Of a stretch of 64,000 nucleotides of DNA, positions 9,157-18,022 are shown in pieces. The first letter of the stretch is position 1; every line of letters begins with the position of its first letter. The translations under genes were made by a program, and so were the position numbers. Under the pieces are notes generated by a model that was given only the letters and a program-made list of their open reading frames with translations, had not been told where the DNA came from and did not search any database. Source of the DNA: Bacteroidales bacterium (lineage in GTDB: Bacteria; Bacteroidota; Bacteroidia; Bacteroidales; VadinHA17); the NCBI GenBank assembly GCA_025454815.1, contig JALONR010000010.1:1-64000 (forward strand), written 5' to 3'.

Positions 9157-10289
9157 CAAGGATTGGTTCATTGTTGCTGGTTGCAGTATCTCTGCTCTCT
9201 TCCTGCCATAATGCCCGAAATGCCGGTGCAGTGAAGGGTAATGATCAGAGCCTGGCAACAGGTAGGCTAATGATCGATAAGGGTGAAGGTTTTACAAAGG
9301 TTACTGTCAGAAACCCCTGGCAGAACACCACAGGTACGGAACATGTATGGTACCTGTTGCCACATGACTCCCCAATCCCGGATGGCATTGCCGAGAGAAC
9401 GGTGATCCGTGTTCCTGTCAGAAAGATGATATGCATGTCAACGACCCACACGGCTATGATGAGAGCTCTCGGGGCCGACAGCCTGATAGCCGGAATATCG
9501 GGTTCATCCCTCGTTTACGACTCTGTCATCCTCCGGGGTATCAGCAGCGGCCGGATACGTGATGTGGGTTATGAGGGCAGCCTTAACAGGGAACTGATCA
9601 TAATGATTGCCCCTGACCTGCTGATGGCCTATGGGGTGGCCGACCCCTCTTCCGGGAGCACGGCAAGGCTCTCAGACCTGGGTGTGAAGGTATTCTACAA
9701 TGCAGATTACCTGGAGGAACATCCCCTGGCAAGGGTTTCATGGATAAGACTTTTCGGCCTGCTTACCGGGAGGGAGAGGATGGCTGACAGTATTGTGTCG
9801 GCCGTCTCCGCCTCCTATACTGAACTTGCTTCTAGGGTAAGGGAAAGTGCAGGGAAGAGGCCTGGCGTACTTCTGGGGGCCCCATGGGAGGACGTATGGT
9901 ATGTCTCTCCTGCCAATTCGTACATGGGAAAGCTGATTGAAGATGCCGGAGGCCATTATATCTACAGTGACATGACAGGCGCCAATTCAGTTCCTTTCTC
10001 CGTGGAGTCTGTCTTCCGCAGGGCTGCTGATGCCGGGATTTGGATCAACCCGGGTACCGCAGGCACCCTGGCACAGATCGCTGCCGCTGATCACCGGATG
10101 GCATCACTTCCGCTTTTCAGCGATGGTCAGGTCTGGAATAACAGGAAAAGGATGACGGAAGCAGGAGGAAATGATTACTGGGAAAGTGCCGTGGTCAGGC
10201 CTGACCTGCTTCTTAAGGACCTGGTGAGCATTATACACCCTGAGCTGCTGCCAGGTTATGATCAACAATATTATATCAGGTTGAAATGA
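9153..10289 (+). CDS. btuF: Cobalamin ABC transporter substrate-binding lipoprotein BtuF
   Basis: This is a 378-residue periplasmic binding protein of the FecB/BtuF (cluster A-II) type. It starts at GTG, which overlaps the TGA of the protease gene, and its lipobox LLSSC places Cys18 as the lipid anchor. The two-lobe pattern is visible: VIRVPVRKMICMSTTHTAMMRALGA, then APDLLMAYG, then a long linking helix and a C-terminal lobe with VSPANSYMGKLIEDAGG and the downstream SVESVFRRAADAGIWI. It captures corrinoid in the periplasm for BtuCD. Its position between a B12-regulated btuB and btuC supports cobalamin over siderophore as substrate. Confidence 0.88.
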   Translation: MTRIGSLLLVAVSLLSSCHNARNAGAVKGNDQSLATGRLMIDKGEGFTKVTVRNPWQNTTGTEHVWYLLPHDSPIPDGIAERTVIRVPVRKMICMSTTHTAMMRALGADSLIAGISGSSLVYDSVILRGISSGRIRDVGYEGSLNRELIIMIAPDLLMAYGVADPSSGSTARLSDLGVKVFYNADYLEEHPLARVSWIRLFGLLTGRERMADSIVSAVSASYTELASRVRESAGKRPGVLLGAPWEDVWYVSPANSYMGKLIEDAGGHYIYSDMTGANSVPFSVESVFRRAADAGIWINPGTAGTLAQIAAADHRMASLPLFSDGQVWNNRKRMTEAGGNDYWESAVVRPDLLLKDLVSIIHPELLPGYDQQYYIRLK

Positions 10290-11320
10290 AACTGACCGGA
10301 ACGAGGATTGCTGCAACCATGGCAGGTCTTGCATTGTTAGTCCTGCTGCTGTTTATGGCCGACCTTTTCCTGGGCAGCACCCGTATTGAGGTCTCATCTG
10401 TAATTCATTCATTGTTTGGCAGGGGAGAACCGGGTGATGAGATTATTGTGATGCAGTTCCGTCTGCCCAAGGCCCTGACGGCGATACTTGCAGGGATGGC
10501 CATGTCAGCCAGCGGCCTCCTCATGCAGACTCTCTTCCGTAATCCGCTTGCCGGTCCTGACGTGCTCGGCGTAAGCTCGGGTGCCGGCCTGGGTGTTGCT
10601 CTCACCCTCCTGACGCTGACTCCCCTCTTCAGCCTGCCTGCCGGCAGCATCTTTACCGGCTGGGGAGTGATCCTGGCTGCATGGGCCGGCGCCGGAGCGG
10701 TAATGATGCTGATAATGTCCGTATCAGCCCGTTTGAGGGATATAATGACCGTACTGATAGTGGGACTTCTTCTTGCCAGTGCCATATCGGCTGTGGTAAA
10801 CCTGCTGCAGTATTTCAGCAACGAGGCGATGTTACGGACCTATGTCATATGGACCATGGGCAACCTGGGGAATATATCATACCCCCAGATCAGGGCGCTG
10901 GCCGTGGCAACAGCAGCCGGATTTGCCATCGCAGTCATGATGGTTAAGCCGCTTAACGCCATGCTTATGGGTGAGACCTTTTCAAGAACGGTAGGAGTGA
11001 AGGTACGCAGGACCCGAATCATTCTGCTGGCATCGGCAAGCATACTTGCGGGGAGCGTGACCGCATTCTGCGGACCGATCGCCTTTATTGGCGTTGCCGT
11101 ACCTCATATTGCCAGGCTTCTGTTCGGCACAACAGACCACCGCCTGCTAATGCCGGGAACGGCACTGTGCGGGGCAGCAATACTGCTGATAAGTGATCTT
11201 ATTTCAGTGATGCCCGGCGGTGGTCATGTGATCCCCGTCAATACTGTCACCTCACTGATAGGCATCCCTGTGGTTCTATGGATTATACTTGGCAAGACCG
11301 GACTGGGGAGGAGGTTCTGA
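10286..11320 (+). CDS. btuC: Cobalamin ABC transporter permease BtuC (FecCD family)
   Basis: The 344-residue inner-membrane permease belongs to the FecCD family, with about ten hydrophobic segments and the landmarks RLPKALTAILAGMAMSASG, FRNPLAGPDVLGVSSGAG and FCGPIAFIGVAVPHIARLL. The last is the conserved loop that contacts the ATPase. It forms the channel for B12 entry with BtuD. The start ATG overlaps the btuF stop (ATGA) and its own stop overlaps the btuD start, so translation is probably coupled along the operon. Confidence 0.92.
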   Translation: MKLTGTRIAATMAGLALLVLLLFMADLFLGSTRIEVSSVIHSLFGRGEPGDEIIVMQFRLPKALTAILAGMAMSASGLLMQTLFRNPLAGPDVLGVSSGAGLGVALTLLTLTPLFSLPAGSIFTGWGVILAAWAGAGAVMMLIMSVSARLRDIMTVLIVGLLLASAISAVVNLLQYFSNEAMLRTYVIWTMGNLGNISYPQIRALAVATAAGFAIAVMMVKPLNAMLMGETFSRTVGVKVRRTRIILLASASILAGSVTAFCGPIAFIGVAVPHIARLLFGTTDHRLLMPGTALCGAAILLISDLISVMPGGGHVIPVNTVTSLIGIPVVLWIILGKTGLGRRF

Positions 11321-12330
11321 TGGGCATCGAAGGAATCCTGGCAGAAACAAGAGATCTGGCTGTGGGGTACCGCAGCGGAAAAAGGGTTACCACCGTGATG
11401 AAGGGGCTCTCACTTCGTGCACGTCATGGTGAGCTGGTGGCCCTGATCGGAAGAAACGGCACAGGCAAGAGCACCCTTCTCCGTACGCTTGCCGGCATTC
11501 AGCAGCCACTGGAAGGTGAAATACTTATTGAAGGCAGTACCTTGAGTGAGATAGGTACGTCACGCCTGCCAAGGATGGTCAGTTTTGTCTCCACAGAGCC
11601 CGTAGCCCTGAGAAACATTAAGGTACGCGAGGTTGTTGAACTGGGCCGCTTCCCGTATACAAACTGGATCGGCACACTGACCGGAGCCGATACGGAGGCC
11701 GTTGACGCGGCACTGGAAGCTACCGGTGTGGCGGACCTCGCAGGCCGGAGTATAGACAGCATCTCAGATGGTGAGAAACAGCGTACTCTTGTGGCTCGGT
11801 CGCTGGCCCAGGATACCGGCCTGCTTGTCATGGACGAACCAACGGCATTCCTTGATCTCCCTTCACGGTACGGAATCGTCAGTCTCCTCCGCCAGCTTAC
11901 CAGGGAGAGGGGTAAATGCGTGATATACTCGACACATGACCTCGATACGGCTATTAATGAGGCTGACAGGATATGGCTGATGACAGGGGACGGGGTCACC
12001 GAGGGTGCCCCGGAAGACCTGATGCTGACAGGCAGGCTTGCCCGTGCCTTTGAGAGTCCCCTGCTCTCATTCAGCGCAAGCGATGGTACTTTCAGCTTTG
12101 TCAGAAGCAGGGATACTTCAATCGCACTGGAAGGGAGAGGAAGGACGGCAAAAATGACAGCCCGCGCCCTTTCAAGGTGCGGCTATACCATTGATCCCCA
12201 GGCCCGCCTTGCCGTGAAGATTATTGAGGGTCACGACGGACCGGTATGGACTGTGAGCTCAGGCAGCAGTGAAAGGACCTTCAGATCTATCTATGACCTG
12301 GTAACAAACATCCCGGAACCAGGTCATTGA
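11320..12330 (+). CDS. btuD: Cobalamin ABC transporter ATP-binding protein BtuD
   Basis: This ABC ATPase (336 residues) powers the importer. It has Walker A GRNGTGKST, signature SISDGEKQR (a variant of LSGGQ), Walker B LLVMDEPTAFLD and the switch STHDLD. ATG at 11320 is chosen because it overlaps the btuC stop as TGATG; a longer in-frame start at 11278 would lie deep inside btuC. After the ATPase core there is a roughly 75-residue C-terminal extension of unknown role. Its 3' end overlaps the convergent thioredoxin-family gene by seven bases. Confidence 0.9.
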   Translation: MGIEGILAETRDLAVGYRSGKRVTTVMKGLSLRARHGELVALIGRNGTGKSTLLRTLAGIQQPLEGEILIEGSTLSEIGTSRLPRMVSFVSTEPVALRNIKVREVVELGRFPYTNWIGTLTGADTEAVDAALEATGVADLAGRSIDSISDGEKQRTLVARSLAQDTGLLVMDEPTAFLDLPSRYGIVSLLRQLTRERGKCVIYSTHDLDTAINEADRIWLMTGDGVTEGAPEDLMLTGRLARAFESPLLSFSASDGTFSFVRSRDTSIALEGRGRTAKMTARALSRCGYTIDPQARLAVKIIEGHDGPVWTVSSGSSERTFRSIYDLVTNIPEPGH

Positions 12331-13751
12331 GCCTGATATTTCCGGTAGGAATCAATGAATGAAGGGATATCCTCAACTGCCAGCCTCTTGGCAATAATTT
12401 TTTTATTGCGATCAAGAATATAAATCAGAGGGGTTGAGTCAACGTTGTAAAGGAAATCAAACCTGCTCATCCGCTGGGGATCCCAGCCGTTTACCCAGGA
12501 AAGTCCGTTGTCAACGATGTAATTCTCCCATTTCTCGCGGTCATGATGTGTGCAAACCGCAAACACCTCGATGCCAGACGACTTGTTTTTTTCGTAGTAA
12601 TCCTTCAGTTTCGGGGTAGTCACCTTGCAATGACCGCAGTCAGGTTCCCAGAAGTAGATAATAGTGAATTCGGCCTCTGAATCATATAGTGATACATGAT
12701 GGCCGGCAAATGAACCCATCAGCAGTTCGGGAGCCTTGTTTCCAATCAGGTTCGGCCGTAACCTCTCAATTCTCTTTCCCAGGTCAGAAATGTACTCTTC
12801 CGATGCCCACGGAGCTTTTCCCGCGAGGTATACCCTGTCAGCCAGGTGAACCACCACGCCATCGTGTCCCATTATCTCACTGGAGGCATATTTATTCATC
12901 AGCCAGACGGCCACATACTGGAACATATCATTGTTGACGGCACTCATTTCAAGCAGTTTGTCAGCTTCCCTGATTATCGAGTCAGGCATCTGTATCACCA
13001 CCTGTCTGAAGAACTGTTCGAGTTTCCCGCCGAGAACGGGGCTGCGGATAAGGCCTGGTTCGGTGAAGTCGGTGTTGTCAAAGAAATGATTCTTATAGTA
13101 AATATAAGACAGCAGCCGGGATAGTGAATCCGGATTGTGGGTGCCGGGAGGAACAGCAGTTTGAGGTGTCTCCACCGGAATCATTGACCGTGCGATTGCA
13201 CCGAGCAATGATCCCCTGTTAACCTCTGCTGTCTCTCTGAGGAATTGTTTCATTTTATTTTCCTGCTCCGTCAGTGCCTTTCTTGTCTCCACCGCTTCCT
13301 GCCCGCCGGGCTGCAGCCCGTTCAGCCTTCCGGCAAGTTTCATGGCATCATCCTGCAACAGCTTCCATTTCTTCTGGTAGGACACGAAACGGGAGTTTTC
13401 TTCTGAACCTGTAAATGAAAGGGTTCCTGCCGGGTCACTATTGCTGAACCGGATATCAAAATACTGGTCTTCGTCAACGAGGAATTCAAAGAATTTGTTT
13501 TCAGGGAGCACAATAAGATATACACCGGCCGGCAGCCGTTCGCTGCCGAAGAACCTTCCCTTTCCCCCCTGGTCAGTAACAAGGCTGTCACGTATATACT
13601 GCTGATTGCCTACATGGTAAGCCAGTCTGAGCCTGATTCCCGGGGCGTCTTTTACCGCTACCGAGATTGAATGGCCGGTCTGGGCCCCGGACACAGATGA
13701 AAATGCGAACAGGATAAAGGCGAATATTGACAGTGAATGTCTGATTTTCAT
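12324..13751 (-). CDS. TlpA-like thioredoxin-family protein with N-terminal DUF4369-like and DUF5106-like regions
   Basis: This exported protein (475 residues) has a signal peptide ending near SGAQ (residue 24). Residues about 28-115 look like the beta-sandwich DUF4369-type domain common in Bacteroidota, residues about 120-330 are helical (DUF5106-like), and residues about 335-475 form a thioredoxin/AhpC-TSA domain with the redox pair Cys372-Gly-His-Cys375 and the cis-proline region DSTPLIYIL. It probably acts as a periplasmic disulfide reductase or thiol oxidoreductase; the partner is unknown. It converges on btuD and does not appear to belong to the B12 operon. Confidence 0.85.
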   Translation of the reverse strand: MKIRHSLSIFAFILFAFSSVSGAQTGHSISVAVKDAPGIRLRLAYHVGNQQYIRDSLVTDQGGKGRFFGSERLPAGVYLIVLPENKFFEFLVDEDQYFDIRFSNSDPAGTLSFTGSEENSRFVSYQKKWKLLQDDAMKLAGRLNGLQPGGQEAVETRKALTEQENKMKQFLRETAEVNRGSLLGAIARSMIPVETPQTAVPPGTHNPDSLSRLLSYIYYKNHFFDNTDFTEPGLIRSPVLGGKLEQFFRQVVIQMPDSIIREADKLLEMSAVNNDMFQYVAVWLMNKYASSEIMGHDGVVVHLADRVYLAGKAPWASEEYISDLGKRIERLRPNLIGNKAPELLMGSFAGHHVSLYDSEAEFTIIYFWEPDCGHCKVTTPKLKDYYEKNKSSGIEVFAVCTHHDREKWENYIVDNGLSWVNGWDPQRMSRFDFLYNVDSTPLIYILDRNKKIIAKRLAVEDIPSFIDSYRKYQAQ

Positions 13752-13881
13752 CCGGTAAATGATTTTTGAATTATCACTTTACAATAATCCTGCCATTCAA
13801 TAACCCTGGCAGGCCACTGTATGAACGTCGATTCCGTCATTTTTCTTGTATCGGGCAAGGGTTGCATTTCACCGTGGATGG

Positions 13882-14583
13882 TCAGTGATCCATGTCGAGT
13901 CGCAGTATTTCGGCATATCCTGCTGAGGTTATCACAGCGCGCAGCACAAAGTTGAAACGGTTAAGGTCAGTGCACAGGAAGAAATCGGTGGGAGGGCTGA
14001 ATGCCAGGTTTGCCGGGTCGAAGAACCGTTTGCCGGCACCTGTCCTGAGGTTTTCGATCTGCCCGGTAATATCAGGTTCGCGTCCTTCCAGGAGTTCCTT
14101 TATGTAACTGGCGCACAGCATGTCCTCTTCAGCTGTTTCCGTGGCCCTGTATCCCATGGCGACGAGTGTTACCTTTTCCGGCTTAAGGAGCGAGATGTAT
14201 GAAGCCACTGCTCCTGCGTTAACCAGTCCGGCCCCGAGTATTTCCGTGGCTCCGGTAGCATTCATTATGCCTCTTGTTCCTGCCGTGGTGCAATGGATCA
14301 GTGTTTTTCCCGCGAGGTTGCCTGTCATCATCTCTGTAGGGCTGTTGCCATAATCGAATCCCACGGGTTTCTTTTCATCCTGTTCACCTGCAATAATTGC
14401 CGCGGCCTTCAGTTTATCCCTTAGTGCGAATGCCTCTTCCGGTGCGGAAACGTCAAGAAGGCGGTTAATACCGTTGTCAAAGGCATAGCATGCGGTGCTG
14501 AAGGCACGGAAGACGTCAATGATAACTGTCACTCCCTTAGCCTCCTGTGCCCCTTTGACAAACTCCTTTACTGTGATGTCCAT
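13882..14583 (-). CDS. comB: 2-phosphosulfolactate phosphatase (ComB family)
   Basis: The product (233 residues) matches the ComB family: VTVIIDVFRAFSTACYA near the N-terminus, then GFDYGNSPTEM, the HCTTAGTRGI loop and AEEDMLCASYI near the middle. ComB hydrolyses 2-phosphosulfolactate to sulfolactate, a coenzyme M precursor in archaea; in bacteria it is found without the rest of that pathway and its role is less certain. The start at 14583 is preferred because an upstream extension to 14736 would overlap the divergent YihY gene and adds residues unlike the family. No other sulfonate genes are nearby. Confidence 0.85.
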   Translation of the reverse strand: MDITVKEFVKGAQEAKGVTVIIDVFRAFSTACYAFDNGINRLLDVSAPEEAFALRDKLKAAAIIAGEQDEKKPVGFDYGNSPTEMMTGNLAGKTLIHCTTAGTRGIMNATGATEILGAGLVNAGAVASYISLLKPEKVTLVAMGYRATETAEEDMLCASYIKELLEGREPDITGQIENLRTGAGKRFFDPANLAFSPPTDFFLCTDLNRFNFVLRAVITSAGYAEILRLDMDH

Positions 14584-14668
14584 TGCATATGGTTCAAAAC
14601 GTGAAGATAATAATAGTGTTTGAAGATCATTTCTTAAATTTGCATTCCGGCAGAAAGCAGATAATCTG

Positions 14669-16003
14669 ATGAAACCTATGTCAGAGATAAGACATGCACT
14701 GGCACACAGGGCAGGAGAGAGCCGCAAGGTGCTCACGGAGCGGCTGCGCAGGTCGGTGCCGTTCTGGGTTCGCCAGAAGCGGATTCTTTACCTTCTGTAC
14801 AAGGGGATAAAGAGGGATAATATTTACATCAAGGCCTCAGCTCTGACCTTTTTTACAATTCTTTCGGTAATTCCCATGGTTGCGCTTGCCTTCGGCATTG
14901 CCAAGGGTTTCGGGCTTCATGATGAACTGAGAGCCCAGATCATCATGCAGTTCCACAACCAGGAGCAGGTGATGAACTGGATCCTTGATTTTGCAAACAA
15001 CACCCTTGAGCAGACCAGTGGCGGCTGGCTTGCCGGGATAGGTGTGGCTTTCCTGTTCTCTACCGTCGGTCAGTTGCTCAGGTATGTTGAAAATGCCTTC
15101 AACTCTATATGGAAGGTTGGGGAAACCAGGGTATGGTACCGTCAGGTAACTGATTACCTCGCAGTCATCATCCTTGTCCCTGCACTGTTCATAGCATCAA
15201 GCAGTGCCACGGTGCTGGCCACAACGCGCCTCAATGATATACTGAGCCAGTCAGACATGCTTGAGTCGCTCAAACCGGTGGTCTCATTCCTCGTACAGCT
15301 TATCCCGTTCATACTGCTGTTTACACTGTCCACCTCGGCCTTCCTCGCCATGCCGAACACCAGGGTAAAGTTCCGTTCAGCCCTGGTGGCGGGCCTTGCG
15401 GCAGGTATAGCGCTGCAACTGCTTCAGATACTGTATGTAGAGACCCAGATGGGTATAACAAGGCTTGGTGCTCTTTACGGGAGTTTTGCAGCTGTCCCGC
15501 TGCTGATGGTCTGGATCCAGATGAGCTGGGTGGTGCTGCTGATGGGAGCACAGTTGTCATATTACCTGCAGAACATCACGCGCTATGAGTTTGAATTTGA
15601 TGTGCAGACGGTTTCACCCCGTCAGAAGAAGAGACTCTCACTGCTTGTAATGCATTCACTGATCAACGATTTTGTCAGTGGAGCAAGGCCCAGGTCACCC
15701 GAAGAGATCTCGCAGGAACTCAGTTTGCCGGCCAGAACCGTTCATGACTGCCTTGACCTGCTCCGGGAAGCCTCAATGGTCACCGAAATCTGGAATGAAG
15801 AGCTGGAAAAGTATGTTTACCAGCCCGGGACTGACATTAATAAGATGACTCTTTCATTTGTTCTTGAGAAGCTCGAGTCATCGGGTTCAGTTCACAAGAT
15901 CGTCATCAACAATTCCGATTACAGGAAGATAGACACGGCTCTGACGAAGTTTGAGAACATGGTGGCTTCGTCTGAGGAAAATGTCCTTCTGAGAAATATT
16001 TAG
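14669..16003 (+). CDS. YihY/BrkB family inner-membrane protein with C-terminal winged-helix-like region
   Basis: This 444-residue protein of the YihY/BrkB (once mis-called RNase BN) family has six hydrophobic segments between residues about 55 and 310, with family landmarks IKASALTFFTILSVIPM, GWLAGIGVAFLF, NAFNSIW and RLGALYGSFAAVPLLMVWIQMSW. After the membrane part, residues about 330-444 look like a winged helix (an EEISQELSLPARTVHDCLDLL helix pair), as is usual for the Bacteroidota version. Its biochemical role is not established. ATG at 14669 or 14678 could be used. It diverges from the ComB-like gene and converges on the BioG-like gene with a 4-base gap. Confidence 0.88.
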   Translation: MKPMSEIRHALAHRAGESRKVLTERLRRSVPFWVRQKRILYLLYKGIKRDNIYIKASALTFFTILSVIPMVALAFGIAKGFGLHDELRAQIIMQFHNQEQVMNWILDFANNTLEQTSGGWLAGIGVAFLFSTVGQLLRYVENAFNSIWKVGETRVWYRQVTDYLAVIILVPALFIASSSATVLATTRLNDILSQSDMLESLKPVVSFLVQLIPFILLFTLSTSAFLAMPNTRVKFRSALVAGLAAGIALQLLQILYVETQMGITRLGALYGSFAAVPLLMVWIQMSWVVLLMGAQLSYYLQNITRYEFEFDVQTVSPRQKKRLSLLVMHSLINDFVSGARPRSPEEISQELSLPARTVHDCLDLLREASMVTEIWNEELEKYVYQPGTDINKMTLSFVLEKLESSGSVHKIVINNSDYRKIDTALTKFENMVASSEENVLLRNI

Positions 16004-16007
16004 CCAG

Positions 16008-16709
16008 TTATTTGTTGCGAAAGGGTGAAAGGCGGAACCGTCTGACGTACCTGATCAGTTCTTCGAGTGTGTTCCAGTTATCGAAGAGATAATGGGGAGC
16101 ATCAACGATGATCTGTCTTGTTTCGGGGTGTGCAGACCAGTATGCTGTCAGGTTTGAGGCTCTGAATATCCTGTCTTCGGAACCTATCAGGGAATAATCC
16201 CATACAAAACCGGTTTCCACCGGTTCCATCATACGGTTATACAGCCACCTCAGTTCGTCATGGAGCGATTTTTCAGTACGTGTTGGTATATAGGCCCGAT
16301 TCTTCTCAAAACGGCTTCTGGTGCCAAATAACCTCAGATAGAACTTGGCCATGCTGTAGTTTGAAATATTGTCCAGCGTGGCTTCAAATATCCTGAGGGG
16401 AATACCGTACTTGTCGTCAGCGGCCACCGGGGTGCCGTTAATTGCAATTGTGAGATCGGGATTAATCCCCATTTTCCTGCTGTAATATTCAGCTGCCCAT
16501 ACGCCGAGTGACCAGCCGATGACCGTAACCCTGCGGTAGGTCTTCATTTCAGGCAGAATGAGAGGTTCGTCGGCTGAATAGTTGTAAAACAGGATGAAAT
16601 CGTGATTGTCAGTACAAAGGTTCGAAAAGGTTTTGTCATCTATTCCCCATGTGCCGAAGAGTATTACGAGATCCCTGTTATTCTCAAATCTTCGGAGGAA
16701 TGTTTTCAT
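16008..16709 (-). CDS. bioG: BioG-like pimeloyl-ACP methyl ester esterase (DUF452 alpha/beta hydrolase)
   Basis: This 233-residue alpha/beta hydrolase is of the DUF452/BioG type. The nucleophile elbow GWSLG gives Ser67, with Asp179 (GSEDR) and His206 (DAPHYLF) completing a triad in the expected order. BioG releases pimeloyl-ACP from its methyl ester in biotin synthesis. No other biotin gene lies next to it, so the link to biotin rests on family likeness alone. A well-formed promoter sits about 210 bases upstream on the same strand, giving a long leader. Confidence 0.75.
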   Translation of the reverse strand: MKTFLRRFENNRDLVILFGTWGIDDKTFSNLCTDNHDFILFYNYSADEPLILPEMKTYRRVTVIGWSLGVWAAEYYSRKMGINPDLTIAINGTPVAADDKYGIPLRIFEATLDNISNYSMAKFYLRLFGTRSRFEKNRAYIPTRTEKSLHDELRWLYNRMMEPVETGFVWDYSLIGSEDRIFRASNLTAYWSAHPETRQIIVDAPHYLFDNWNTLEELIRYVRRFRLSPFRNK

Positions 16710-17065
16710 CAGCGGGGAGAAAAGAAAAAAGAGGAGAGGGTTACCGTGGTACTTTAAGGAACGGGCTTATGAGATAATCCCGGAATCTACTGTCTGATAA
16801 AAGGAAGTAACCTATGGTAGTCAGCCTATAGGTCCATGTGAAAGTCAATGTCTGCAATACAATCCTTTTGATTCCCACAAGTAACCCTTACTCTCCTCTT
16901 TTATTTCGTCATTTCTACAAATGTAATACATATATGGAAAAATTGCAAGCAATTTTAAAAATATTTGGAATCCTCTTTTTAACCGGTTGTTAATTAGATA
17001 GGGATTGTGTACTTTTAATGTGAATATTGGATCATACATTATCCTGACATTAAATCTTTTATCAA
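16710..17065. other. AT-rich intergenic region between bioG-like and araC-like genes
   Basis: These 356 bases separate the divergent BioG-like and AraC-like genes and should hold both promoters. I see one good leftward promoter (16918-16948) and no convincing protein or RNA gene. A 64-codon frame on the minus strand is AT-rich, covers the promoter and resembles nothing. Confidence 0.6.
16918..16948 (-). promoter_or_regulatory. Putative Bacteroidota promoter reading toward bioG-like gene
   Basis: On the minus strand, TTG (16948-16946) is followed after 20 bases by TACATTTG (16925-16918), a good match to the -33/-7 consensus TTG-N19/20-TAnnTTTG. Transcription would begin near 16910, leaving a leader of about 200 bases before the BioG-like ATG. 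Confidence 0.65.
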
Positions 17066-17914
17066 ATGATACCTGAAATTATCAGCATCAGGCATGACGA
17101 TGGTTCCGGATTCCGGGCCGAATGGATGGACAACGAAAGCAGTTTTCTGCATTTGCATCCTGAGTATGAAGTAGTTCTGAATATTTCGGGTAACGGCACC
17201 CGTGTCGCGGGTGATTCGGTGGAGCTTTTTGACCGCTATGACCTGGTGATGTACGGACCTGACCTGAAGCATTTCTGGAACTTTTACAGGCAGGATGAGC
17301 ATGATAACGGCCGTCATGCCATAATGCTCCATTTCCGGCGTGATTCACTTGGTGATGCACTTCTTTCACAGTTCGAAGTTGCTGACCTCAGGCGCCTGCT
17401 TGACGAAGCTGGCAGGGGTATAGCTTTTCCTCCCGAGACGGGAGAGGCTGCTGAAGAACCTATGAGGCGGCTGCTCTCAGAGACCGGCATGAAAAAGATG
17501 GTCAATCTCTTCCGGCTCCTGGAAATACTCTGTTCTGCCCCGAAATCCAAGACACTGTCGGGCGAAAGCCCGGATTCAACCCGTAACGTCACTGACAGCA
17601 GGCTGACAGCAGTCTGTTCCTTCGTGAGAGATAATTTTTACAGGGCCATACCTGTAAAGGAGATTGCCGAAGTGGCAAAAATGAGTCCTCACTCGTTCAG
17701 CCGCTTCTTTTCAAGGAGCACAGGCAGCGGATTCGTCGACTATGTCAACCAGGTGAGGACCAATAAGGCCTGCTACCTGCTCCGTGAAACAGATCACCAG
17801 ATTAACGAGATAGTCTTCGAATGCGGATTTGCCACCGTATCAAACTTCAACAAGCAGTTCCGCAAGCATGCCGGTATGTCAGCACGTGACTACAGGTCAC
17901 AGTACCGGAGCTGA
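17066..17914 (+). CDS. AraC family transcriptional regulator (cupin sensor domain)
   Basis: The 282-residue regulator has an N-terminal cupin-like half (HLHPEYEVVLNISGNGTRVAGD near residues 29-52) and a C-terminal AraC double helix-turn-helix (about 180-282), with KEIAEVAKMSPHSFSRFF and the signature NEIVFECGFATVSNFNKQFRKHAGMSARDYR. Such proteins often sense a sugar or metabolite and control adjacent genes. It lies 108 bases upstream of the two fused hydro-lyase genes on the same strand, which are candidate targets, but no operator could be identified. Confidence 0.88.
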   Translation: MIPEIISIRHDDGSGFRAEWMDNESSFLHLHPEYEVVLNISGNGTRVAGDSVELFDRYDLVMYGPDLKHFWNFYRQDEHDNGRHAIMLHFRRDSLGDALLSQFEVADLRRLLDEAGRGIAFPPETGEAAEEPMRRLLSETGMKKMVNLFRLLEILCSAPKSKTLSGESPDSTRNVTDSRLTAVCSFVRDNFYRAIPVKEIAEVAKMSPHSFSRFFSRSTGSGFVDYVNQVRTNKACYLLRETDHQINEIVFECGFATVSNFNKQFRKHAGMSARDYRSQYRS

Positions 17915-18022
17915 TTAACTGACAAATCTCATTCTCTTACCCTTTACTGATGACATTTTTCATGTCGGCGTTTGATCTCTATAGTTAAATTTGCCTCTGA
18001 ACCAATTAAAACCACCTTTGTA

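Noticed and set aside
11499-11999. 166-codon minus-strand open frame
   Set aside because: Antisense to btuD, whose Walker and signature motifs are clear.
16845-17039. 64-codon minus-strand open frame
   Set aside because: AT-rich, spans a strong promoter match and resembles no protein.
17972-18022. Upstream TTG start for the first fused hydro-lyase
   Set aside because: The extra 17 residues have no family likeness; ATG at 18023 starts just before the conserved ITEKIIAAHS.
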